Assembly: GCF_019203185.1 (NCBI RefSeq) | Contig: NZ_CP078093.1 | Span: forward strand, 2,515,058 to 2,579,057 | From: Crassaminicella indica | Lineage (GTDB): Bacteria > Bacillota > Clostridia > Peptostreptococcales > Thermotaleaceae | Direction: 5' to 3' | DNA length: 64,000 bases | In this document: positions 1-8,005 of the stretch, in pieces | How positions within the stretch are numbered: the stretch's first letter is position 1 | Layout: the number at the start of each line of letters is the position of its first letter | The notes under the pieces: generated by a model | What the model was told of the DNA's origin: nothing | Seen by the model: the letters and a program-made list of their open reading frames with translations, nothing else | Databases searched by the model: none | Program-made: the position numbers and the translations under genes

Positions 1-416
1 ATCACAGGATGATCTCCATGTGTCCCCCATTTTGCTTGCATTACATCACCTTGTGATGGAGAGGTAGGTAATCCAGTACTTGGGCCATGTCTTTGTACAT
101 TAACAATTACACATGGAATTTCCGCCATAGCTGCATAACCAATATTTTCTTGTTTTAATGAAAATCCAGGACCACTTGTTGCAGTCATAGCTTTTACACC
201 AGTAAGTGCAGCCCCAATTGTCGCAGCCATACCACCAATTTCATCTTCCATTTGGATAAATTTTCCGCCTACTCTTGGAAGCTTTTGTGCAGATCCTTCT
301 GCAATTTCTGTTGAAGGCGTTATAGGATATCCTCCATAAAAACGCATTCCTGCAGCAATAGCACCTTCTACAACGGCTTCATTCCCTTGCATTAATTTTA
401 TGTTATTATTTTTCAT
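1..416 (-). CDS. korA: 2-oxoacid:ferredoxin oxidoreductase alpha subunit (partial)
   Basis: N-terminal 138 residues of the alpha subunit of a 2-oxoacid (probably 2-oxoglutarate):ferredoxin oxidoreductase, a cytoplasmic anaerobic enzyme that decarboxylates the 2-oxoacid with CoA and reduces ferredoxin. The gene runs off the left edge of the window. Visible motifs are GYPITPSTEIAE near residue 30, TSGPGFSLKQE in the middle, and GDVMQAKWGTHGDHP at the end. These look more like KorA than VorB or PorA, but the substrate is inferred. The ATG at 416 follows GGAGG with 8-nt spacing and overlaps the last 11 bases of the upstream ferredoxin gene, so the two are translationally coupled. Confidence 0.88.
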   Translation of the reverse strand, partial: MKNNNIKLMQGNEAVVEGAIAAGMRFYGGYPITPSTEIAEGSAQKLPRVGGKFIQMEDEIGGMAATIGAALTGVKAMTATSGPGFSLKQENIGYAAMAEIPCVIVNVQRHGPSTGLPTSPSQGDVMQAKWGTHGDHPV

Positions 417-618
417 CTTCCATACCTCCTAGATAAATTGCATAATCCGGACAGCGCAGTTCGCATAAGCCACATTTAATACAATTTTCCATATCTACAA
501 TTTCAACTTTTTCATGTTTTAAAGCTAGAACATTTTTAGGGCAGAATTCTACACAAATTCCACAGCCCTTACACCAGCTTTGCTTTACAATTAATTTCTT
601 TTCCTTCTGGTTTGCCAT
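406..618 (-). CDS. korD: 2[4Fe-4S] ferredoxin subunit of the oxidoreductase
   Basis: A 70-residue ferredoxin with two complete cluster motifs, CKGCGICVEFCP and CIKCGLCELRCP, which bind two [4Fe-4S] clusters. It is the likely electron-accepting delta subunit of the enzyme whose alpha subunit follows with an 11-bp overlap. The open frame extends to 792, but the upstream part is low-complexity with no ribosome site. I chose the ATG at 618 because GGAG lies 9 nt before it and the protein then begins MANQKEKK, the usual length for this subunit. A promoter and a palindrome lie about 45 bp upstream. Confidence 0.9.
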   Translation of the reverse strand: MANQKEKKLIVKQSWCKGCGICVEFCPKNVLALKHEKVEIVDMENCIKCGLCELRCPDYAIYLGGMEDEK

Positions 619-660
619 TCTATTCAACTCCATTCCAAAGTTAATGTTTTCCACATTGTT

Positions 661-689
661 ATAATAACAAAAAAAATGTCGCAATGCAA
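661..689 (-). promoter_or_regulatory. Sigma-A promoter of the kor operon with overlapping palindrome
   Basis: On the minus strand, TTGCAT (684-689), a 17-bp spacer and TATTAT (661-666) form a good sigma-A promoter. A perfect 7+1+7 palindrome, TTGTTATAATAACAA, covers the -10 at 656-670 and could be an operator. It resembles Rex-type half-sites (TTGTTA...TAACAA) but has a shorter centre than Rex sites normally do. The assignment is by eye. Confidence 0.5.
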
Positions 690-802
690 TTTTTATTTCA
701 CATTTTTTGAAAAATATACAATAATGCAATTTTTCCTTCAAATTGTACGCACGGATTTTTTTATCCATGTTTACTGTTATTATAGTATACAATTATCCGA
801 AC

Positions 803-825
803 AAAAAGGCGCATATTGCGCCTTT
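803..825 (-). terminator. Rho-independent terminator after surE
   Basis: The stem AAAGGCGC / GCGCCTTT is followed on the minus strand by a T-run, and it overlaps the surE stop codon. Confidence 0.85.
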
Positions 826-1588
826 ATTCCACCTTTATATTCCATTGTTTTACTTGTTCAATTAAATCAAATTTTGTTAAATCAAAGTGAATAGGTGTGA
901 TAGAAATAAAATTGTTTTGTATGCTATGTATATCTGTTCCTTCATTATTTTTTGCATCAATCACTTCTCCACCTAACCAATAATAGCTCTGTCCTCTTGG
1001 ATCAATTCTCTCTATAAACGAATTTTTATACTTTCTAGCACCTAGTGTTGTAATATTAACACCTTTAATATTTTCCTTTTGACAATTAGGTATATTTATA
1101 TTCAATAACGTATCCGGCGGTAATGGATTTTTCAATATTTTTTTTGCTACAATGCAGCTAAATTCTGCTGCAGCATCATAATTTACATTTTTAAAATCTG
1201 CAAGTGATACAGCAACAGCAGGATATCCTAAAATAGCACCTTCTATAGCAGCAGAAACAGTTCCTGAATAAAGTACATCTGTTCCTAAGTTAGGGCCTTT
1301 ATTAATTCCTGAAAAAACAATATCTATTTTTTCTGAAATCAAAGCTTCTACAGCAAGCTTTACACAATCTGAAGGAGTTCCACTAACTGCCCATGCATGA
1401 AAATCTTTATCAAAAAACTTAATTTTTTCAGCTCTAAGAGGTTCATGCATGGTTATCGCATGTCCTGTAGCACTTCTTTGACGATCTGGTGCCACAATAT
1501 AAACGTCTCCAATTTTATTTAATGCACAAGCTAATTTATATATTCCTTCTGCAAAAATACCATCATCGTTTGTAATTAATATTTTCAA
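824..1588 (-). CDS. surE: 5'/3'-nucleotidase SurE
   Basis: SurE-family metal-dependent nucleoside monophosphate phosphatase, 254 residues. The family signature KILITNDDG is at the N-terminus (the paired Asp residues bind the metal). Further conserved blocks are APDRQRSATGHAIT, SGTPSDCVKLA, SGINKGPNLG and YSGTVSAAIEGA. The open frame reaches 1606 through a TTG that lies inside the Shine-Dalgarno itself. The real start is the TTG at 1588, 8 nt after AAGGAGG, giving MKILITNDDG as in most SurE proteins. It is divergent from the plus-strand gene at 1705 and is closed by a terminator overlapping its stop codon. Confidence 0.95.
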   Translation of the reverse strand: MKILITNDDGIFAEGIYKLACALNKIGDVYIVAPDRQRSATGHAITMHEPLRAEKIKFFDKDFHAWAVSGTPSDCVKLAVEALISEKIDIVFSGINKGPNLGTDVLYSGTVSAAIEGAILGYPAVAVSLADFKNVNYDAAAEFSCIVAKKILKNPLPPDTLLNINIPNCQKENIKGVNITTLGARKYKNSFIERIDPRGQSYYWLGGEVIDAKNNEGTDIHSIQNNFISITPIHFDLTKFDLIEQVKQWNIKVE

Positions 1589-1704
1589 AATATTTTCCTC
1601 CTTCAATAATAATAATATTTATTATACAAATATTTTAATAGTAATTTTATATAAAACAAATACTAATATAAAAACTAATCATTTATTCATTAGGAGTGAT
1701 AAAT

Positions 1705-2343
1705 TTGATTCAAATTGACGACTCAGGAAGCGGCAGTTTAATCGGTGGTACTTGTATTGGCGCTATGAGAACAGAAACAAAAGAGTATGTTTATGGTATT
1801 ATCCCTTTAGAATTTTATCATGGTGATGCTTTTGAAAAAAAATTATATCTAGATAAAGTAGTCGATATCACGCGTTCACTGCTTAACACATTAGAGGTAT
1901 CAAAAAATGAAAAAATTGAAATATGCAGAGGATATATGTTTGATAAATTAAGATTATTTTTAAAAGAAAACCAATATAATTTTTCTAGTACCTCAATAAA
2001 AGAACCACTTCAATCTAAAATTGAAAATACTTTTGAAGAATATGCAATTTCTTTAGGTCTTCCCCATGCATTTTTAAACTATACAAAATATCCTTTTCAT
2101 TTTCACAGACTACTAAGATGGGTATATGCAGATTATGATAATCGCGTCTCTCTTTGTAAAACAGGCTGGAAAAGTTGGAAGAAATACGGAAATCTTCCAT
2201 TACAATTAGAAACAACCTATATTAAGTATAGTAGATACAATTGTTTAAAATGTGGAAATAAAATAAATAACAATAGCAAGGTAAAGGTTATTAAATATCA
2301 TAGCAATAAACCAAATATCATATATCTACATCTAAACTGCTAA
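1705..2343 (+). CDS. Conserved-looking hypothetical protein with C-terminal Cys motif
   Basis: A 212-residue protein that I cannot assign to a family. It starts MIQIDDSGSGSLIGGTCIGAMR. A paired acidic motif followed by two predicted strands recalls the first strands of RNase H-like folds, but this is only a structural guess. The C-terminus has CLKCG and a final Cys, suggesting a small zinc-binding hairpin, after an aromatic and basic stretch (HFHRLLRW, GWKSWKKYG). The GTG at 1696 lies inside the Shine-Dalgarno, so the TTG at 1705, 8 nt after AGGAG, is the likely start. It is monocistronic, one of few plus-strand genes, and ends in a bidirectional terminator shared with mnmM. Confidence 0.75.
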   Translation: MIQIDDSGSGSLIGGTCIGAMRTETKEYVYGIIPLEFYHGDAFEKKLYLDKVVDITRSLLNTLEVSKNEKIEICRGYMFDKLRLFLKENQYNFSSTSIKEPLQSKIENTFEEYAISLGLPHAFLNYTKYPFHFHRLLRWVYADYDNRVSLCKTGWKSWKKYGNLPLQLETTYIKYSRYNCLKCGNKINNNSKVKVIKYHSNKPNIIYLHLNC

Positions 2344-2344
2344 T

Positions 2345-2376
2345 AAAACTCCATAGTTGCAGGAGTTTTATTTTTT
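2345..2376. terminator. Bidirectional terminator between convergent genes
   Basis: The stem AAAACTCC / GGAGTTTT has an A-run on one side and TTTATTTTTT on the other. It serves the plus-strand gene ending at 2343 and probably mnmM on the minus strand, whose stop it overlaps. Confidence 0.8.
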
Positions 2377-2934
2377 AATGATAGTAATCAATATAGGAGA
2401 TTCTTTTGTTTGATTGATATAATCCACCTTCATTACATGAAATTTACTTTGATCAAGGTTTTCAATATAATTTATAACCTGTTCCTTTTCTATTTTTCCT
2501 TCAGAGTGTCCGTGATATATAATCATAGTAATCATACCATTTCTCTTTAAAAACTTTAAACATTTTTCAATTGCAACAACTGTCGTTTCACCCTTTGTAA
2601 CAATATGGTGATCTCCCTTTGGCAAATAACCTAAATTAAACATCCCTCCACTTATTTCATCACAAATATATTTATCCATATTTTCATGTCCATCTTGTAT
2701 TAAATCTACATTGTTTATATGGTTATTCTCAAGTAATTTTTTTGTATTAGCAATAGCTAAATCTTGTACATCAAAAGAAATAACTTTTCCTTTTTCTCCA
2801 ACAATATTTGCTAAGAATAACGTGTCATTTCCATTTCCCATTGTAGCATCAACTACTACATCACCCTCTTTTAAAACATCCTTTAAAAAATATTTAGCTA
2901 ATTCTGTAGGTCTTATTAAATACTTTATATCCAT
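2368..2934 (-). CDS. mnmM: tRNA (mnm5s2U34) methyltransferase, MnmM/YtqB family
   Basis: A 188-residue class I SAM-dependent methyltransferase of the family once called putative rRNA methylase (B. subtilis YtqB, now MnmM). It methylates the wobble uridine modification of certain tRNAs. Visible features are the SAM-binding motif VVDATMGNGNDTLFLA near residue 28, the acidic end of strand 2 (VISFDVQ), FNLGYLPKGDHHIVT, which is characteristic of this family, and IYHGHSEGKIEKE. The ATG at 2934 follows AGGTG. An acetyltransferase gene precedes it by 15 bp, so the two are probably cotranscribed. Confidence 0.88.
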   Translation of the reverse strand: MDIKYLIRPTELAKYFLKDVLKEGDVVVDATMGNGNDTLFLANIVGEKGKVISFDVQDLAIANTKKLLENNHINNVDLIQDGHENMDKYICDEISGGMFNLGYLPKGDHHIVTKGETTVVAIEKCLKFLKRNGMITMIIYHGHSEGKIEKEQVINYIENLDQSKFHVMKVDYINQTKESPILITIIKK

Positions 2935-2949
2935 GAATTCACCTCTATC

Positions 2950-3411
2950 TTATTTATGAAATTTACATGCCTTTAAAAAATAATCTGGCAAAGCTACATA
3001 TAATAATTTCTTTTCATTTAATTGGTTGATTATATGACCCTTGCTACAATCCTTCTTTAGTTCTTCTAAAGCAACTTCTTTAAAACCTAATTTTATAAAA
3101 AATTGTTCTTCTTTATCAGTATTTACAAATACCTTTTTTATCCCCATCTTATCTGCTAAATTCAAAATAGCTTTTACAATGCCATCTCCTAAATATTCTC
3201 TTCGTCTGTTTTTTGAAACCACTACAAATTTTATGATCGCCATATCTTCTATAGGTATAAATCCAGCAGCTGCAACTGGCTGTTTGTTGTCATAAGCAAC
3301 CATGCAATTTTTAATATAATCTTCGATCTCTTCTATATCTAAATTACTCTCCTTTATCAGCTTTTTTATAATATATATTTCTTTTTGACTAGCTGATTTG
3401 ATTTCTAGCAT
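2950..3411 (-). CDS. GNAT-family N-acetyltransferase
   Basis: A 153-residue acetyltransferase with the GNAT fold. The strand IIKFVVVSKNRRREYLGDGIVKAIL contains the acetyl-CoA-binding motif A region (R-R-E-Y-L-G-D-G in place of Q/RxxGxG/A), followed by KVFVNTDKEEQFFIKLGFKEV, typical of the family's C-terminal half. The acceptor substrate cannot be told from sequence. It lies just upstream of mnmM in the same direction. Confidence 0.75.
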   Translation of the reverse strand: MLEIKSASQKEIYIIKKLIKESNLDIEEIEDYIKNCMVAYDNKQPVAAAGFIPIEDMAIIKFVVVSKNRRREYLGDGIVKAILNLADKMGIKKVFVNTDKEEQFFIKLGFKEVALEELKKDCSKGHIINQLNEKKLLYVALPDYFLKACKFHK

Positions 3412-3491
3412 ATGCTCTCAACTCCTTTTTAGAATGTTTAAACCATATCGTACTCAACTTTTATGATAATTATTAGCATAATAAAAATAAC

Positions 3492-3535
3492 TTATAGATA
3501 AATAACTTCAAAACGAAATATTTATCTTTATATGC
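3492..3535. repeat. Remnant of the palindromic repeat, abutting rluB
   Basis: The left-arm sequence TATAGATAAATAACTTCAAA continues into TTATCTTTATAT, which belongs to the right arm of the full repeat at 4356-4596. It looks like an internally deleted copy. It reaches into the last codons of rluB. Confidence 0.5.
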
Positions 3536-4238
3536 ATGATTTTAAATATTTTATCTCTGTTTCTGTTAAATATCTCCACTTTCCTTTTTGTAAATTCTCT
3601 AAATTTATTTTTCCGATAGCAATCCTTTTTAATTGTAAGACTGGATGATTTATTTTTTCAAACATTCTTCGTATCTGCCTGTTTTTTCCTTCATGAATCA
3701 TTACCTTCACAAGGCTAGTAGCTCTTTCTTTTTTTAAAACCTCTATAAATGCAGGCGCAGTAATATATCCTCCTATGTCTATCCCTGTTTGAAAGCAAGC
3801 AAGTTCTTTTTTATTTAATATTCCTTTTATCTTAGCAATATAAGTTTTTTTTATTTTATGCTTTGGATGCGTTAATCTATAGGATAAATCTCCATCATTT
3901 GTCATGATCAATAAACCAGAAGTAGCATAATCTAATCTTCCCACGGGATATATTCTTTCTTGAATATTTTTTATAAGATCTACTACAGTAGGTCTATTAA
4001 ATTCATCTGATAATGTAGTCACATAACCTTCTGGTTTATTTAGCATAATATATATTTTGTTTTTTTCTAAATGAATGATTTTTTGATCTACAGAAACAAT
4101 ATCTTTATGTGGATCTACAATAACTCCCATGTCTTTTATTACTTTATTGTTTACTTTAACTCTGCCTAGTTTTATCAATTCTTCAGCTTTTCTTCTAGAA
4201 GCAACCCCACTATGTGCTATATATTTTTGCAATCTCAC
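3528..4238 (-). CDS. rluB: 23S/16S rRNA pseudouridine synthase, RluB/RsuA family
   Basis: A 236-residue pseudouridine synthase that isomerises a specific uridine in rRNA. It has an N-terminal S4 RNA-binding domain (MRLQKYIAHSGVASRRKAEELI, residues 1-60) and an RsuA/RluB catalytic domain with the invariant Asp in GRLDYATSGLLI, plus the family block GKNRQIRRMFEKINHPVLQLKRI. Length is normal. The exact rRNA position modified is not certain; RluB (23S U2605-type) is the commonest annotation. Its stop lies within a repeat remnant. Confidence 0.9.
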   Translation of the reverse strand: MRLQKYIAHSGVASRRKAEELIKLGRVKVNNKVIKDMGVIVDPHKDIVSVDQKIIHLEKNKIYIMLNKPEGYVTTLSDEFNRPTVVDLIKNIQERIYPVGRLDYATSGLLIMTNDGDLSYRLTHPKHKIKKTYIAKIKGILNKKELACFQTGIDIGGYITAPAFIEVLKKERATSLVKVMIHEGKNRQIRRMFEKINHPVLQLKRIAIGKINLENLQKGKWRYLTETEIKYLKSCI

Positions 4239-4355
4239 AAAACTCGCTCCTTTTCTTTTGATAAGTATATTATATATTTTATACTAACTTTTCTTCAAAT
4301 ATATTTAATAGATTTATTCTTTTTATTTTAACATTTTTATAGGATGTTTTTGAAT

Positions 4356-4596
4356 CTATAGGTAAACAACTTTAAAATGAAATATAAAAGATAGTTCATT
4401 CCAGATAACTTTTGAAAAAACAAAACTTCATTTCATGAAAAAATACTAAACCTTCAAAACTCACTTCGTTCAAACAATGAAGGTTCTTAACGTATTTTTT
4501 ATGAAATTTCAGTAAGTTTTTTTACAAAAGTTATCGAAGTCATTCACTTATCTTTATATATTTCTTTTTTTTTATGTTGATGTTGTTTACCTATAG
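4356..4596. repeat. Palindromic MITE-like repeat, copy A
   Basis: A 241-bp element with perfect 15-bp terminal inverted repeats, CTATAGGTAAACAAC at 4356-4370 and its complement at 4582-4596. Almost the whole element is an imperfect palindrome. The arms pair through GATAACTTTTG, then AAATAC and ACCTTCA / TGAAGGT, around a ~20-nt loop. It has no coding capacity. A near-identical copy lies at 56712-56950. Possible TA target duplication: CTA/TAGG at the left end and CCTA/TAG at the right. Confidence 0.8.
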
Positions 4597-4664
4597 TAAC
4601 ATACAAATCTTTTTAATCATAATATATATTAGAAATTATTATAATAATAAAGGATATGATAGCA

Positions 4665-4772
4665 ATGTTATCTGTTGATAATTGTAAAAATGCATTAGTA
4701 AATTTATATTATGTTCCTGCTGAAATCTTAGCTATTATATTATATAAAATATTTGAAAATAATGCTTTATAA
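4665..4772 (+). CDS. Possible small protein of 35 residues
   Basis: An ATG-initiated ORF preceded by AAAGGA 10 nt upstream. It reads MLSVDNCKNALVNLYYVPAE then ILAIILYKIFENNAL, with a hydrophobic C-terminal half. It fills the otherwise empty 4597-4860 interval on the strand opposite its neighbours. The composition is protein-like (one Cys, balanced charges), but I do not recognise it. It could equally be a chance frame in AT-rich DNA. Confidence 0.3.
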   Translation: MLSVDNCKNALVNLYYVPAEILAIILYKIFENNAL

Positions 4773-4861
4773 AGTTTGTTAATTTGTTTTTTGTAATTCA
4801 TATATCTTTTAAACTACTCGGAAGTAGCTTGTATTAATACTTTTTATTTATTGATAAAAAT

Positions 4862-4892
4862 AACATAGAGCAGGAGTTACTCCTGCTCTATG

Positions 4893-4894
<2 letters not shown>
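4862..4894 (-). terminator. Terminator after the ABC-F gene
   Basis: A 16-bp perfect stem, AACATAGAGCAGGAGT and its complement, is followed on the minus strand by TTATTTTT. It overlaps the end of the ABC-F coding region. Confidence 0.85.
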
Positions 4895-6550
<1,656 letters not shown>

Positions 6551-6564
6551 CTATTTCTTACAAT

Positions 6565-6598
6565 GAAAAAATTGCACAAAATACTGTGCAATTTTTAT
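6565..6598 (-). terminator. Terminator of recU, or attenuator of the ABC-F gene
   Basis: The stem AAATTGCACA / TGTGCAATTT is followed on the minus strand by TTTTTTC. It lies 65 nt after recU and 50 nt before the ABC-F start, so it either ends recU transcription or acts as an attenuator in the ABC-F leader. Confidence 0.7.
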
Positions 6599-6662
6599 TT
6601 CATTCATTCAATTATACACGCTATTTAATACTTTTTCAATTCATATGCCTTAATTTTTAAAT

Positions 6663-7217
6663 TCATACAGTATACTTTTTCTTTAATTCTTCTTTTGAAC
6701 TAAGATACGTATTAATAGTAGGTAAATAATTTATAATTCCATTAGATTCACGTTTAATTTTAAACTTTTTATCCATATCAGCATATGGTATTGATTTACG
6801 CCCGCCTTGTAAACTATTATTGTAATAGTATTCAAGCATTTCTAATGGGATTAAATAATATTCATTATACATTTTAAAATGTACCAATATAAAGCTTACT
6901 CCACCTTGCTCTGCATGTTCCTTAAGATCCTCTATCTGATGAATATGTATATTACTTAACGGTAAACTTTTTAATTCAGTCTCTTTCACGTCAAATGCAA
7001 TTGGAATTTTTTGTGCAATCCCACTGTAATCTACATAAGCCTTCTGTTCAAAATAACCCTTCGTAATCATACCTCTTTTATCAATATCAATTACTTTTAT
7101 AGGCACTGGATTTTTCTTAATATATGCTAATTTTTTTCTTCTATATAAATCATTTGTTAAATCTATTTCATTTTCAGATAAATCTCCACGATGCCCTCTA
7201 CTTCTCCATGATGTCAT
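6663..7217 (-). CDS. recU: Holliday junction resolvase RecU
   Basis: A 184-residue structure-specific endonuclease that cleaves Holliday junctions in recombination and chromosome segregation. Recognised by the N-terminal block SRGHRGDLSENEIDLTN, DLYRRKKLAYIKKNPVPIKV, the nuclease core GYFEQKAYVDYSG and IPIAFDVKET (with the D..ExK-type metal-binding residues), and HAEQGGVSFILVHF. Family length is 170-200. In bacilli recU usually sits beside ponA; here no penicillin-binding protein gene is adjacent. Its ATG is preceded by a purine-rich AAGGAGGATT. Confidence 0.93.
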   Translation of the reverse strand: MTSWRSRGHRGDLSENEIDLTNDLYRRKKLAYIKKNPVPIKVIDIDKRGMITKGYFEQKAYVDYSGIAQKIPIAFDVKETELKSLPLSNIHIHQIEDLKEHAEQGGVSFILVHFKMYNEYYLIPLEMLEYYYNNSLQGGRKSIPYADMDKKFKIKRESNGIINYLPTINTYLSSKEELKKKYTV

Positions 7218-7286
7218 AATAATCCTCCTTCAAAACAAGTTATTAAAATGTCTAAATATATTTTAACATTATTTTTATTAAAATAA

Positions 7287-7328
7287 AGGATCCTATTCTC
7301 CTCTTATTTTAAGGAAAATAAGGTCCTT
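7287..7328 (-). terminator. Terminator after the oxidoreductase 3' fragment
   Basis: A compound hairpin: outer AAGGA / TCCTT and inner CTTATTTT / AAAATAAG around AAGG, followed by T-rich sequence on the minus strand. It lies 50-90 bp after the stop of the interrupted gene, where the intact gene's terminator would be expected. Confidence 0.55.
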
Positions 7329-7376
7329 ACAGTTAAAAAATAATCATAATATAAAAGCAATTTCATAAAATATATT

Positions 7377-7676
7377 TTATATTAGCTTTTCTTCAAATAT
7401 ATTTAACAAATTCATTCTCTCAATTTTTTTCTTTAATACCTCTATATCTGTAGTATACAAATTTAAATTCTTCATTCTTTTGAAATAATCAGCTCCTGCA
7501 AAAGTATATCTTGTTTTTACTCCTTCTTCTGTTTGAGACTCTTTATGTTCGTATGCAATTAAATCACCAATGCATAAATTTGTTGGAAGCTCTAAAAGTG
7601 GTATTCCTTTTATTAAGCGAACACTATTATGTCCTGCTAAACTTCCTGTAACAATTGCTTCAACTCTATTTACCAA
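7377..7676 (-). pseudogene. C-terminal fragment of the split FAD oxidoreductase
   Basis: The open frame of 99 codons has no convincing ribosome site and begins with an element-derived TTG. From its sixth residue (Glu, codon 7659-7661) it reads EAIVTGSLAGHNSVRLI. That is the continuation expected after GEKAGLFVGHT in GidA/TrmFO-like FAD oxidoreductases, and exactly that sequence ends the N-terminal piece at 9644. The remaining ~90 residues (CIGDLIAYEHKE, RYTFAGADYFKRMK) are the family's C-terminal end. Host sequence therefore occupies 7377-7661. Joining at the shared TTCA restores a 427-residue protein in frame. It is not expected to be translated alone. Confidence 0.8.
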
Positions 7677-7723
7677 ATTGCAATATTAAGGATATAAGTT
7701 TCTTTTTTTTTTTAAATAAAACA

Positions 7724-7906
7724 TTACTTCTCTTTTACAACCTTATCTTTATTGTATTTTTCAAGTGTATTAATGAGCATATTCATATTTTTATATGACA
7801 TATTCTTAAATAGTATTTTTGCCAAAGCTTTTGCTGCACGTTCATTATATTCATTTATATTTTCTTGAGTAGGTTCATAAATAATTACTTTTAAAATCTT
7901 ACTCAT
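7724..7906 (-). CDS. Small element-borne protein, possible excision factor
   Basis: A 60-residue protein, MSKILKVIIYEPTQENINEY at the N-terminus, then a helical stretch (ERAAKALAKILF) and a lysine-rich C-terminus. The start follows GAGGAGG with good spacing (CCTCCTC on the plus strand at 7916-7922). It is divergent from the recombinase, 99 bp away, and is the only other gene of the element. I do not recognise a family. Size, charge and position fit a recombination directionality factor, as serine-recombinase elements need one to excise, but there is no direct sequence evidence for that. Confidence 0.65.
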   Translation of the reverse strand: MSKILKVIIYEPTQENINEYNERAAKALAKILFKNMSYKNMNMLINTLEKYNKDKVVKEK

Positions 7907-8005
7907 ATGAGAACCTCCTCATTAATATATATATATGGCAAGCTAAATAAATTCATAAGTTTATAAAATTTTGTAGGATGCAATATAACAGAAAGGGGCT
8001 ATCCT

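Noticed and set aside
656-670. Calling the kor palindrome a definite Rex site
   Set aside because: The centre is shorter than in Rex operators. Kept only as a candidate operator.
619-792. N-terminal extension of the ferredoxin frame
   Set aside because: Low-complexity, no ribosome site, and it contains the promoter. The start at 618 has GGAG at 9 nt.
7218-7376. Possible extra gene between recU and the oxidoreductase fragment
   Set aside because: Only a terminator hairpin and AT-rich sequence; no frame with a ribosome site.
7954-7961. CATAAGTT upstream of the recombinase as a sigma-E/K -10
   Set aside because: No acceptable -35 (ATATT-like or AC) at 13-16 nt. Without it the motif is expected by chance in AT-rich DNA.
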